Positions 1-7,557 of a DNA stretch of 24,634 nt are shown piece by piece. The stretch is taken from the IMG/VR virus record IMGVR_UViG_3300008216_000072, positions 1-24,634 of that record, one strand, 5' to 3'. The notes below the pieces were generated by a model. That model was not told the origin of the DNA. It saw only the letters and a list, made by a program, of their open reading frames with translations, and ran no database searches. The translations under genes were made by a program, and so were the position numbers. Within the stretch, counting starts at the first letter, position 1; every line of letters starts with the position of its first letter. Source of the DNA: a virus.

Positions 1-44
1 TCTGTCTTGAAAGTTCCGCACATTGCGGAGGATCCAACTGCCAT
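1..44 (-). CDS. Start of a late-operon gene cut by the window edge
   Basis: Only the first 14 codons are present (MAVGSSAMCGTFKT, then the edge). The start is well supported: AAGGAGG lies 5 bases before the ATG, and that ATG overlaps the TAA stop of the preceding gene in a TAATG junction, the coupling arrangement used elsewhere in this operon. The position, just after the head-tail adaptor block, fits another connector or tail gene. Nothing can be said about function from 14 residues. Confidence 0.6.
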   Translation of the reverse strand, partial: MAVGSSAMCGTFKT

Positions 45-334
45 TACAGCCTCCTTATAATCTCTGCCAAGTCACGATGGCCCTGATTTCTCAGTAGAGC
101 CCAAATAGTAGTCCGCTCACTCTGCGCCACCCTTTTCATATAAAAGACTAGCACCTCTTTCAATCTATCCCTATGGGCCAGCGCCTGCTCTCGGATGACT
201 GGAGGAGCCCCCTCGGAAACAAGCATTATCTTGTTCAGGGTCATCTCCGCTATTTCTTCAGGAGAATGTCCTCTGTTCTCAGTAGTAAATACGAAAACAT
301 CGTTTATCCGAGAAGAACCAACCGAATCAAACAT
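44..334 (-). CDS. Hypothetical 96-aa late protein
   Basis: A 96-residue, mostly helical, charged protein with no motif I recognise. Its start overlaps the stop of the adaptor gene (TAATG), and its own stop overlaps the next start in the same way, so it sits in a translationally coupled run. There is no signal peptide or membrane segment. Residues 24 to 96 look like three amphipathic helices rich in Arg and Glu (for example around HRDRLKEVLVFYMKRV). Placement between the adaptor and the next gene suggests a small head-tail connector or tail-assembly protein, but that is inference from position only. Confidence 0.7.
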   Translation of the reverse strand: MFDSVGSSRINDVFVFTTENRGHSPEEIAEMTLNKIMLVSEGAPPVIREQALAHRDRLKEVLVFYMKRVAQSERTTIWALLRNQGHRDLAEIIRRL

Positions 335-978
335 TATTGTACGGCCTTCCTAACCCTATCGTAACGGTACTCATCACGGGTTTGCTTACCCTCGCCCAAA
401 TTCTTGAGCCATTGAATAGATTCAATAAACCTGTCTGTGTACTCTTTCTGGATATCGGCTTCGCCCTTCATAAAGACATACGCTTCACACAGACTCCCGT
501 ACAAAAGGCACAATTCTGCGTTGGTCCCCAACCAACTCGTACCATCACTACTGGTTGTTATAGAGGTTGGACGGTAAAAATAATGCAATTCCATGGTGTA
601 GTTACTGTCGGGGGTAGGAGCCAGCAGGAATGTTTCCTCATCCCAGTCAGCGTAATACTTAGGGGTTCCTGTTGTTGCTGGATTAGGGGTGTAATCCTGC
701 AACATAGTTGCCTGTTTATAAAGAAGAAATTCTTTACTAGATGAGTTTATAACGCTCAACGAGTTCTGAGATAAGAAGTCTGTCGGCTTGGACAGGTACT
801 GATTTCCAGAAGTGGCGGACCCTTGGGAAGACTTTCTAAAAACATCTAACTGGCATTCTTTCAAAATACGCTCTTCAGCGTTCAAAATAAATCTCGACAA
901 CTGACTGTCGAAAGTGGTTTCAGTGTTCTGAGTGTAATCCTGAATAGCAGTTTTCAGTGTAGTGAAAGTGAAAGCCAT
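334..978 (-). CDS. Head-tail adaptor protein, SU10-type
   Basis: A 214-aa protein resembling the phage adaptor family typified by Escherichia phage SU10 (related in role to P22 gp4), which forms the ring between portal and tail. The N-terminus (AFTFTTLKTAIQDYTQNTETTF) followed by a helix ending in NAEERILKE matches the remembered family pattern: a short helix, then FNAEERI-like residues near position 35. The middle is beta-rich, with a FLLAPTPDSNYTMELHYFYRP strand region, and the C-terminus is helical and basic. A GTG three codons upstream is possible, but the ATG at 978 follows the previous stop by one base and gives the family-like MAFTFTTL start. It lies in the connector block left of the capsid genes. 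Confidence 0.75.
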   Translation of the reverse strand: MAFTFTTLKTAIQDYTQNTETTFDSQLSRFILNAEERILKECQLDVFRKSSQGSATSGNQYLSKPTDFLSQNSLSVINSSSKEFLLYKQATMLQDYTPNPATTGTPKYYADWDEETFLLAPTPDSNYTMELHYFYRPTSITTSSDGTSWLGTNAELCLLYGSLCEAYVFMKGEADIQKEYTDRFIESIQWLKNLGEGKQTRDEYRYDRVRKAVQ

Positions 979-979
979 G

Positions 980-1483
980 TCATGCACTCACGGTTACGGG
1001 GCCCGCAGAGGCGTCCCCACCGCCACCTTTTACGCTACCCGTTGTTGCGGTTCCACTACTTGCGGCAAATGTATAATTGTCGTCATCAACCTTGGTTATA
1101 GAGTATCCATCGGAGCTTTCTATGGTATCCGAGGAAAACCCGTCAAAAGAACTAACGGAACGGAATCTAACAGTATCCCCCGTGCTTCTCCCATGTCCCG
1201 GTTCCGTAACTGTTATGGTAGCTGACCCGCTGTTTCCGGAACGAAACGAATTAAAAGCAAGAAGGACAGTAACCGCAGGCTCCGTTCTATCTGGGCGGGC
1301 ATTGCGAAGAGCCTGGGGGTCTCCGGTGGGCTTTATAGGATTTAATTGCGGCTGTTTTGCCTCCCATTCATCTTTCCCAACAAGAAATCCGGTCCATTCC
1401 TTACGCATGTGACGTAAGCGATAAGCCGCACCAGAACGATCAGAAATACCCATTGCATGTTTATCAGAGGCATATCTAGCCAT
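980..1483 (-). CDS. Virion-region protein with a beta-rich FCCH-like segment
   Basis: A 167-aa protein. Residues 1 to about 60 are basic and polar (HMRKEWTGFLVGKDEWEAKQ). From about residue 85 a beta-rich, Gly/Ser/Thr-rich segment contains GHGRSTGDTVRFRSV and DGYSITKVDDDNYTF, the pattern of the short barrel called FCCH that phage tail and fibre proteins often carry, where a GH.xxxGdxV turn is followed by Y.V...ddnyTf. The C-terminus (GSVKGGGGDASAGPVTVSA) is low complexity. It starts 13 bases after the previous stop, with GGGG upstream of the ATG. A structural role near the head-tail junction is inferred from position and fold type. Confidence 0.7.
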   Translation of the reverse strand: MARYASDKHAMGISDRSGAAYRLRHMRKEWTGFLVGKDEWEAKQPQLNPIKPTGDPQALRNARPDRTEPAVTVLLAFNSFRSGNSGSATITVTEPGHGRSTGDTVRFRSVSSFDGFSSDTIESSDGYSITKVDDDNYTFAASSGTATTGSVKGGGGDASAGPVTVSA

Positions 1484-1496
1484 TAGGACCCCGCAC

Positions 1497-2375
1497 TTAC
1501 AAAGAGGCGTAGTAAGGAACTAAGTTAATACTTGCTATGTCGTGATCTTCTTCTGCTGCACGGGTAAACTCTTCTTCGTACAGTCCTTTTAAAATCTGTA
1601 TTCTTTCGGGAGCTTTTTTCAGGGATATGTAGTAGGCCAAACCTGCCGCCAAGCACGGGTAAAAACGAAAAGGTATCTCGGTAGTATTTACCGCAGCATC
1701 CACATCATCTATTCGGACGAGACGATCATAAATAAAAATATCTGTGCTATTCTCGGGAACAGGCCAAATCTTAACTACAGGGGTTATCTGGCGATCCACG
1801 TAAAATTGGATGGGCCTCCCCGTAGTAGTTTTGGTAGGGATATTTAGATAGGTGTCCCGAGTTATTCTTGCGATAGATATATCGGAATCACTACGCCTTA
1901 TTACCCCAGTTAGAATATCAATAGTGGCCTGGGTATCCTCTAAACTTGGGCTAGCCGAAATTGTCGTGCTCGCCCCGCTAGTGCCCCCAGTTATGGTTTC
2001 CCCAGAGGTAAAGGTTCCCGATGGAACGGTAACCGTTATTGTGGTGGAGGTGGGTTTTGTAATTATGGAAGCCGTGACCGCGCTAGTTCCACCCGTAATG
2101 GTTTCCCCAACGCTGAGACTTCCGGAATCCCCAACAGTCGCTGTGATAGTACCTACTGGATATTCGGATATTCCGGAGGCTACTGTTTGACTTACCTGCT
2201 TAATAGTCCAACGATTTAAGCCACGGTTAGCCCAGTCCGAGAACAATAAATTAAGAGACCTTCGAGCCGTGGCGGAATCATAGCCTGTCCGAAACTCCAA
2301 ACCACAACGCTCAAAAGCCTCTTCTATATAGTCTGCTACATTGGGCTCAAAATCCTTAGATCCGGAGACAGCCAT
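1497..2375 (-). CDS. Probable head-tail connector or tail accessory protein with an inserted beta repeat
   Basis: A 292-aa protein. The N-terminal 65 residues (ADYIEEAFERCGLEFRTGYDSATARRSLNLLFSDWANRGLNRW) and the C-terminus (DRLVRIDDVDAAVNTTEIPFRFYPCLAAGLAYYISLK) resemble gp4-like and other tail accessory proteins remembered from uncultured phages. Between them, at about residues 80 to 145, sit two copies of a Gly/Thr-rich unit, each containing GETITGGTS, which looks like a pair of inserted beta modules. Like the other late genes it has closely spaced neighbours. The exact family name is uncertain. A structural role at the neck is likely. Confidence 0.7.
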   Translation of the reverse strand: MAVSGSKDFEPNVADYIEEAFERCGLEFRTGYDSATARRSLNLLFSDWANRGLNRWTIKQVSQTVASGISEYPVGTITATVGDSGSLSVGETITGGTSAVTASIITKPTSTTITVTVPSGTFTSGETITGGTSGASTTISASPSLEDTQATIDILTGVIRRSDSDISIARITRDTYLNIPTKTTTGRPIQFYVDRQITPVVKIWPVPENSTDIFIYDRLVRIDDVDAAVNTTEIPFRFYPCLAAGLAYYISLKKAPERIQILKGLYEEEFTRAAEEDHDIASINLVPYYASL

Positions 2376-2393
2376 TGTATTTCAAACCCTTCA

Positions 2394-2798
2394 TCAGTAT
2401 TCCTTCAGGCAGTGGATAACCACGGAATAAGTGTCGCCACTGCCATGACCCACAGTGGTAAACTGAATATCCCCTGTTTTCCCTCCGGAAGCTGCCACGT
2501 TAGGCAATCCACTGATGTCTGAATAGTCAAGGCTATCAGAATAGTCAGCAGGAAGTTCCGCCGCGATAACGTCGGTGGAAGCGTCCCAAAGGATCTTCAC
2601 GCCCATGCCGACGTTAGTGAACACGATCTTCTTAATCCTGACACCAGTGCAAGCCGTTCCATCCTGACGAGAGGAGAGAGCGGAAACATCTACTTTTGTA
2701 ACCGCAGCTTCTCCACTCCCGTCGCTGGTATTGGTGCAGTAGATTATGGCGTCTCTCGCACCATCTATAACCGTGGTGGTTGTTACAGCATCAGCCAT
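2394..2798 (-). CDS. Small structural protein, unrecognised
   Basis: A 134-aa, Thr/Ser/Val/Asp-rich protein with alternating beta pattern (RIKKIVFTNVGMGVKILWDAS) and no membrane segment or cysteine cluster. A strong AAGGAG lies 6 bases before the ATG. Near its C-terminus is GDIQFTTVGHGSGDTYSVVIHCLKEY, a strand-turn-strand pattern. Its neighbour at 2848-3396 also ends with a strand and polar tail (GSFTFIIEYVQIA), so the two could be paralogous or cooperating capsid-surface or neck proteins. That is an inference from composition and position downstream of the capsid gene. Confidence 0.7.
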   Translation of the reverse strand: MADAVTTTTVIDGARDAIIYCTNTSDGSGEAAVTKVDVSALSSRQDGTACTGVRIKKIVFTNVGMGVKILWDASTDVIAAELPADYSDSLDYSDISGLPNVAASGGKTGDIQFTTVGHGSGDTYSVVIHCLKEY

Positions 2799-2847
2799 GA
2801 TCTACTCCTTAATTTCACCAGATAACACTGTCATTCTCCTCTTCGAT

Positions 2848-3396
2848 CTATGCAATCTGCACGTATTCGATAATAAACGTAAAGGAGCCTGCGGTGGTGG
2901 CGTCTGCCGTATTGGTGATGTTGCAGTAGATCGTCCTTGCTGAAGCGGTATACTGCACAGAGGCGGGGGCCGTTGTTCCACTTTCAGTCTGTGTAACCAA
3001 AGAAGGCAATGTCACATTGCCCACTACAACAGTCGTGCCACCATCCAAAATCTGATCCGTTACCGCCGCCACAATCTGTGCACCGGAACTGGAAGTACCA
3101 ACCTCATAACCAATGTCGCCTGTCCCAATTACGGGAGCAGTCGCGCAAAAGATTTTGATATTGGTCATAATTGTGTTGGCGGGTTGGGTGAACTCACCAA
3201 TAGCAGGACTATCGCCAGCCGTCGTGTTAACTGTAACGCCTGTCGCATAACCGACATGCTTGATGTACTTGTTTGTAAAAATACCAGTAGAAGCAACAGA
3301 GGAAGTTTCAGTAACTGTCCCGGTTGTTGCAGCGATATTTATGACTTTAAACCCGTTTTCAGAACGAACGGGGCCGTTAAAAGTTGTGTTAGCCAT
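2848..3396 (-). CDS. Beta-rich virion structural protein
   Basis: A 182-aa protein rich in Thr, Val, Ile and Gly, starting MANTTFNGPVRSENGFKVINIAATTGTV. This opening (ANTTFNGPVRSENGFK) is a pattern I associate with small structural proteins next to the capsid genes in marine phages, but I cannot name a family. A textbook AAGGAGGT lies 7 bases before the ATG. It is the first gene after the strong hairpin that follows the capsid gene, so its expression may be set relative to the capsid by that hairpin. No catalytic motif is visible. Confidence 0.7.
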   Translation of the reverse strand: MANTTFNGPVRSENGFKVINIAATTGTVTETSSVASTGIFTNKYIKHVGYATGVTVNTTAGDSPAIGEFTQPANTIMTNIKIFCATAPVIGTGDIGYEVGTSSSGAQIVAAVTDQILDGGTTVVVGNVTLPSLVTQTESGTTAPASVQYTASARTIYCNITNTADATTAGSFTFIIEYVQIA

Positions 3397-3475
3397 CCGG
3401 CTACCTCCTTACAAAGATTGCCCTAGAGTCTTGTAAGCGTCTGCTGGGCCAGTCGCTAGGGCTAGTTATCCCAGG

Positions 3476-3511
3476 GAAGACCGGGAGGAGGCTAACCTCC
3501 TCCCGGTCTTC
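3476..3511 (-). terminator. Long perfect hairpin just after the major capsid gene
   Basis: Sixteen consecutive base pairs (arms 3476-3491 and 3496-3511) close a four-base loop, about 10 bases past the capsid stop codon. On the minus strand no T-run follows (CCCTGGGATAACTAG), so this is not a standard intrinsic terminator. It may be a partial terminator or a 3' stability/processing element that raises capsid mRNA over the downstream genes. Confidence 0.6.
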
Positions 3512-3520
3512 TCCTATTGT

Positions 3521-4429
3521 TTATGCTCCAGGTGATCCAAAGATCCCGCGTGGATCAGACCAACCAAACGCATAGCGTTCACGGGCCTTATACCGCACGT
3601 TACCTGTATCAAAATCACCTTCCATGGAAGTACGAACTGCCGTCCGGTTGAAACCTTTCAACCCGTTGGGCGCATCCGTCATAATGAACCAAGCATCGGT
3701 ATCCGTCAGGAAGTGATTAACGGCGTAGCCTTCAGGAAGCATTCCCATGTTCCTTACAGCATTTACGTCGTTATCCGCCGTTCCCGGACGAAGTGTCGAT
3801 TCGAGGAGCCGATCCGTAGTAAATTGGAGTTCCTTCGGAACAACCAACTTAGTGCCACGGACAGCTACCTTCAGTCCACGCTCATCCACAAAACCAGCAA
3901 TATCAATGAGGGCCTGTTCAAGGCTGGTCTCATTAAGATCTGCTGCCGTGGAAAGCTCGTTACGGAAGGTACTGCCATTGGCGAGGGTGTGCGCTGTAGA
4001 ACACAGTTCCAAACCATCACCGCCCGTGTAGCTGCTGTCGAAAGCATTGTTAAGAACTGAGGCAGCCTTAACCTGCTTTGTCTGGCTCATACTACGAGCA
4101 AGGGCCTTCGTGTAGCGGCTGGCAAGCCGATCATAAAGGTTATCCTCAATAGCTTCTTCCGTGATGGAGAACGCCAAAGCAATTGTCTCCATCGTGTAAC
4201 GGGCCGTATACACTTCCTGAGCATCGTCAAACGATACCGCCGAGCCTTCAGATTTGGTAGGTGCCGATCCGAAACCGGAGAGCATTACCTCTTCCTCAAA
4301 AGCACGATCAGAGCTTTCCATAGAAAAGATCTCTTCAAACTCACGGTCGTACTGGTCATATTCCAGTCCAAACAAGGCGTTCAGGCCGGGTTCCAACTCT
4401 TTTACAAGTTGCGCTCTACTAATAGCCAT
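3521..4429 (-). CDS. Major capsid protein (Mu gpT-like, HK97 fold)
   Basis: A 302-aa protein that I recognise as a major head subunit of the type annotated as Mu gpT-like. Typical features are the N-terminal helix with ELEPGLNALFGLEYDQYDREFEEIF, a strand/loop region with YTARYTMETIALAFSITEEAIEDNLYDRLASRYTKALARSM (the spine-helix region), a conserved LCSTAHTLANGSTFRNEL loop, and a C-terminal KARERYAFGWSDPRGIFGSPGA. Its role is to build the icosahedral shell around the scaffold. An AGGAGG lies 8 bases before the ATG. The upstream genes are a beta-rich structural protein and the scaffold, and a strong hairpin follows, the expected setting for a highly expressed capsid gene. Confidence 0.88.
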   Translation of the reverse strand: MAISRAQLVKELEPGLNALFGLEYDQYDREFEEIFSMESSDRAFEEEVMLSGFGSAPTKSEGSAVSFDDAQEVYTARYTMETIALAFSITEEAIEDNLYDRLASRYTKALARSMSQTKQVKAASVLNNAFDSSYTGGDGLELCSTAHTLANGSTFRNELSTAADLNETSLEQALIDIAGFVDERGLKVAVRGTKLVVPKELQFTTDRLLESTLRPGTADNDVNAVRNMGMLPEGYAVNHFLTDTDAWFIMTDAPNGLKGFNRTAVRTSMEGDFDTGNVRYKARERYAFGWSDPRGIFGSPGA

Positions 4430-4441
4430 ATCTCAGCCCTC

Positions 4442-5086
4442 CTATACGCCGGTGGTTGAAACAGTACCACCAGCAATAGCACCATTCGGGCTCTGGAAGT
4501 GGTTGTTCAACCGTACAAGGACTGGAATACCAGCAGCAGAGAAGTCCTCATTGAGAGCATCCTCTTGCCAACCAAGAATACGCATATTCAACGTGTTCGT
4601 GGTTGCTATCGTACTGATAGCGAGGGCCCCTGATGAGTTGCCAGTGGTTGTGCTGCCGCTAGTTCCACTAGAGAAGTTAGCGTTAGCAAAAACCGCTGCT
4701 CTGGCGGTAGCCTTACTTGTCCAAGTAGCGTCTGTCGCAATGCTAAAGACTTGCATTGGATCATCCGCGACGAAAGCCTTTACAGGATGGTTACTATCCG
4801 CTCCTGACCCAGGCCAATAATTGCTCCACGTAGGTTTCCCCGTGGTGCTTGCGACATACCTACAGCCCATGAAAGCACCAAGTAGTCCAACAGTGCCACC
4901 CGCCGCTGCGCCTACAACGTCAATATACCCTGTAGACAGGGGGATGACTGGCGTACCGAAGTAAATGACATTGCTGTTTCCGTTAGCGATTTCATACTGT
5001 GTATATCCCGAAACACCCGTAGAGTTGGAGTTTTGCCCGAACTTCGATACGGGTTTTAAACCCCACGCTCCATTTGTATTTGCCAT
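4442..5086 (-). CDS. Virion structural protein, possible capsid decoration
   Basis: A 214-aa, Ser/Thr/Gly/Asn-rich protein with few charged residues (opening MANTNGAWGLKPVSKFGQNSNSTGVSGYTQYEI). The composition and the position directly between scaffold-side genes and the major capsid gene fit a capsid decoration or other head surface protein. A region from about residue 130 (NFSSGTSGSTTTGNSSGALAISTI) is a flexible Ser/Thr/Gly linker, followed by a compact C-terminal part (LGWQEDALNEDFSAAGIPVLVRLNNHF). AGGAG lies 7 bases before the ATG. I recall similar proteins beside capsid genes in environmental phages, without an assigned role. Confidence 0.75.
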   Translation of the reverse strand: MANTNGAWGLKPVSKFGQNSNSTGVSGYTQYEIANGNSNVIYFGTPVIPLSTGYIDVVGAAAGGTVGLLGAFMGCRYVASTTGKPTWSNYWPGSGADSNHPVKAFVADDPMQVFSIATDATWTSKATARAAVFANANFSSGTSGSTTTGNSSGALAISTIATTNTLNMRILGWQEDALNEDFSAAGIPVLVRLNNHFQSPNGAIAGGTVSTTGV

Positions 5087-5125
5087 TTGTAGCTCCTGTC
5101 GGCAAAAGGGTGATAACAGTAAGTC

Positions 5126-5602
5126 CTATTTCTTTACAGATTTAGGACCTCCAAACGTAACACGCGACTGGCGCTCAGGTTTCTGAATCGCCATCGAAGG
5201 ATGCTGGTTTTCCTTAAAGAGGTCGTTGTCAACTGCCTGCATAGCATCAGAATTCTGTCTCTGAAAATAAGACGTGCGCTCGCCAACAATCTCTTCTGGT
5301 ATTCGTGCCAGCAACAACCCACCCACACCAAAGACGCCTTCGTATTTACCGCTATCAATAGTGGGTGCCTCGAAATCCGGGTATTCGTCTTTCCGAACTA
5401 ATTCCCAGCCCTCTCTCATTCGGGCCGATACATTCTTTCGGTCATCAAAACCCCTAACTTCGGAGCGAATCCACCTATGTACGAAGCCTTCCGGTGGGGG
5501 AGGCGCATCCAATAAGGATGGAGGGGCCCAAGGTTTCCTTCGCGGCTGCGCCGCTCTGGTTTGGGAGGCGCGAGGAGTTCTGTCAATCACTTGCTCAACC
5601 AT
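5126..5602 (-). CDS. Hypothetical 158-aa head-region protein
   Basis: A charged, proline- and arginine-rich protein. The start is placed at the ATG giving MVEQVIDRTPRASQTRAAQ because GGAGAG sits 5 bases before it. The longer frame (13 more codons) would run into the scaffold gene and has no such site. After a disordered basic N-terminus with PPPPEGF, a compact part follows (HRWIRSEVRGFDDRKNVSARMREGWELVRKDEYPDF), then GKYEGVFGVGGLLLARIPEEIVGERTSYFQRQNSDAMQAVDNDLF. I recall this pattern beside scaffold and capsid genes in marine phages. The function is unknown; an assembly role is inferred from position. Confidence 0.75.
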   Translation of the reverse strand: MVEQVIDRTPRASQTRAAQPRRKPWAPPSLLDAPPPPEGFVHRWIRSEVRGFDDRKNVSARMREGWELVRKDEYPDFEAPTIDSGKYEGVFGVGGLLLARIPEEIVGERTSYFQRQNSDAMQAVDNDLFKENQHPSMAIQKPERQSRVTFGGPKSVKK

Positions 5603-5612
5603 TTTATCTCTC

Positions 5613-6485
5613 CTAGCGTTTATACTTCGCGTACTCGTCAAGAGGAACCCCGAGCTTTCGAGCTATCGCAACTTCGCTTGGGGACAGTCTTACTGTTTTG
5701 CGCCCAGAAGAACTGGAGCGTGTCGCAGATGCCACAGCCTGCTGGGGCCTCCGGCTATCTGAAGAGGCACTAACCCCATTAAACTTATGGGGAAATGCCT
5801 CTTTTAATCTTTTGTCAATCTCATCGTAATACTCAGGCGACTCCGTGTCAAAGCCTTCTTCCTCGACGAGTTTCTTATGTATGCCAAAGGCTGCAAAGGT
5901 CATAGCCTCATCGTCACCGAACCACGGGTTCCTACCAGCCCATTTCTCCGCCTTCGGATCGGGCCTAACCGGGGCCGCTTGCCGATTTTGTGCCTGTGCC
6001 TGAGCTTGTGCCTGAGCCTGAGTGTAGGCCGCTTTCTGCTGTAATTGGGCAGCTTTTACTCGTTCTTCTTCTATGGCTAACTGAGCCATCTTCTTGTTCA
6101 ACTCTACTTGGGCAGAAGTATCGTTTGTTGCTATCGCCGTTTCCAAATCTCTAGTCAAAGATTCGTTTTGCGTAGCAATGCGATCTCCATATTCTGCAAC
6201 ATAGCCCTCGTCTAAACTCTGGACCCTGTTTTTTAGAGACGCATTCTCCGCCTGCATGTTCTTTGCATAGTTCAATGCGGCGTCCTGCTGTCTCTCGGCT
6301 TCCCTAGCCTTCTTGGTAAGTTTGTCTATCCTACGTTGGACATTCTTACTGTAATTCTCATGCTCTTCCCCGGAAGACGCTCCTACGAGAGAATCCTCTT
6401 CTGCAAGAGGCTCAATCTCCACCTCTACTTGTTTACCGGAATCTGGGAGATCCACGGTTAATTCATCTGTGTTAGTTTCTGGCAT
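5613..6485 (-). CDS. Capsid scaffolding protein
   Basis: A 290-aa acidic, highly helical protein with the composition of phage scaffolds. The N-terminus is acidic (DELTVDLPDSGKQVEVEIEPLAEEDS). A long coiled coil spans about residues 45 to 170, ending in an Ala-Gln run (AQAQAQAQAQAQ). The C-terminal domain ends in VRLSPSEVAIARKLGVPLDEYAKYKR, a short basic helical end that in scaffolds contacts the coat protein and that I recall from this family. GGGGA lies 7 bases before the ATG. It lies between GroES and the capsid genes, the normal assembly-gene order. The Ala-Gln repeat is DNA-level simple sequence and may vary in length. Confidence 0.8.
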   Translation of the reverse strand: MPETNTDELTVDLPDSGKQVEVEIEPLAEEDSLVGASSGEEHENYSKNVQRRIDKLTKKAREAERQQDAALNYAKNMQAENASLKNRVQSLDEGYVAEYGDRIATQNESLTRDLETAIATNDTSAQVELNKKMAQLAIEEERVKAAQLQQKAAYTQAQAQAQAQAQNRQAAPVRPDPKAEKWAGRNPWFGDDEAMTFAAFGIHKKLVEEEGFDTESPEYYDEIDKRLKEAFPHKFNGVSASSDSRRPQQAVASATRSSSSGRKTVRLSPSEVAIARKLGVPLDEYAKYKR

Positions 6486-6499
6486 GGTAAGTCCCCATG

Positions 6500-6946
6500 T
6501 TAAAAGTGCAGGATATCGTCCGGATCCTGTATAACGGCTATGACCTCATCGTCATTTAAAATGCGAACTTCGCCACCGTCTATTTTAAAACGAGCGCCCG
6601 CATATCGGCCAAAAATAATCCAATCCTTCTCCGCGCACCAAGGACCGCCGGGAAACTTCTCCTTATCTCCATAAGCTAGGGGTCCTACCTTCAGCACATA
6701 ACCACAAACAGTGGCTACAGATTCCCGATCCACAACAGCATCGGGAATTAAAACACCTCCCCCAGTCTTTCCTTTTCCTCTGTACGGTAAAATTAACAAC
6801 CGCCATCCCGTTGGATTGGGAAGACGGTCAAAGGTCGCCGCGTCAACTTTCTCCGGATCCAGAACTCTTTCTTCCGGCTTCACATAAGCAGTCTTCAGGG
6901 AGACAAGATTGTCGGTTTCTTCCAATTCAGACTTCTTCTGCATCAT
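6500..6946 (-). CDS. groES: Phage co-chaperonin GroES (Cpn10)
   Basis: A 148-aa GroES-family protein. After about 35 extra N-terminal residues the Cpn10 barrel is clear: PTGWRLLILPYRG, then the mobile-loop region GKTGGGVLIPDAVVDRESVATVCGYVLKVGPLAYGDKEKF, and the closing part WIIFGRYAGARFKIDGGEVRILNDDEVIAVI. GroES normally caps the GroEL cage. Phage versions (T4 gp31 in role) let host GroEL fold large capsid proteins. There is no GroEL gene here, so it must work with the host's. It starts in an ATGA overlap with the preceding 61-aa gene (a second ATG follows directly) and lies immediately before the scaffold, which fits a job in capsid folding. The N-terminal extension is unusual for the family's usual ~95 residues. 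Confidence 0.9.
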   Translation of the reverse strand: MMQKKSELEETDNLVSLKTAYVKPEERVLDPEKVDAATFDRLPNPTGWRLLILPYRGKGKTGGGVLIPDAVVDRESVATVCGYVLKVGPLAYGDKEKFPGGPWCAEKDWIIFGRYAGARFKIDGGEVRILNDDEVIAVIQDPDDILHF

Positions 6947-7128
6947 TCCGCCTTTTCTAAGATTTCTCTTATCTCCTGACTTATATAATCCAAAGATTCG
7001 ATATTGCCAACAAGCTGTCTATACTCTTCCAGACTTTTTATGGTTCCTGAAGTTATCATCTCAGAAATTCGATCCCGACGCTCTCGCACAGATTTCAATA
7101 TATGCTCTGCAAGAAGTATTCCGTCCAT
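6943..7128 (-). CDS. Small helical protein before GroES
   Basis: A 61-aa, all-helical, charged protein (LLAEHILKSVRERRDRISEMI ... YRQLVGNIESLDYISQEIREILEKAE) with no membrane segment. GAGGG lies 8 bases before the ATG, and the stop overlaps the GroES start, so the two are probably translationally coupled. I recall similar 60-residue proteins next to phage chaperonin or lysis genes without a known role. A two-helix hairpin that binds another head protein is possible but not shown. Confidence 0.75.
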   Translation of the reverse strand: MDGILLAEHILKSVRERRDRISEMITSGTIKSLEEYRQLVGNIESLDYISQEIREILEKAE

Positions 7129-7149
7129 AGATGTTTCCCTCTTTCATCG

Positions 7150-7557
7150 TTAGTTACTAACACCCTTAAATTTTTCAAACGTGCGTAAGCCGCCCAAGCC
7201 CAGCATCCCCATTAAAACAGGCATCATTTGGCTCATGTCCAAAGCCGGAAGATCTATAAGGTGACCTGTCTGCGCTAAAATAAACTGCAAGATTGGAGTT
7301 GCAACATACGTCCAAGCCAACGCAATCCCGCAGGACCATCCAATGAATGGACGCCAACCAGCGACAAAAATAGTCCTATGAGCAGCTTCTGTTTTGTTAA
7401 TATCCAGTTGAGCCATGTCGATCTTGGCAAGATGTACCGACAACTGTTGCTCAATCTCACGTTCGGCCTTTGCCCGCGCTTCTTTGTCCTCGGGTAAGAA
7501 ACGCCCGATAACATCTCCGACAATAGGTAAGAGGCTGGGTAAAAGGGCCTGTATCAT
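7150..7557 (-). CDS. Holin, GTA-type three-helix family
   Basis: A 135-aa membrane protein resembling the GTA_holin_3TM family, which makes the inner-membrane hole that starts lysis. The N-terminus (MIQALLPSLLPIVGDVIGRFLPEDKEARAKAE) is a hydrophobic helix followed by a charged linker. The family hallmark WRPFIGWSCGIALAWTYVATPIL gives the second membrane segment (about residues 67-90). A third hydrophobic segment is MMPVLMGMLGLGGLRTFEK near the C-terminus. The start overlaps the preceding stop (ATGA), with GGAG upstream. No endolysin is recognisable in the window. Confidence 0.82.
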   Translation of the reverse strand: MIQALLPSLLPIVGDVIGRFLPEDKEARAKAEREIEQQLSVHLAKIDMAQLDINKTEAAHRTIFVAGWRPFIGWSCGIALAWTYVATPILQFILAQTGHLIDLPALDMSQMMPVLMGMLGLGGLRTFEKFKGVSN

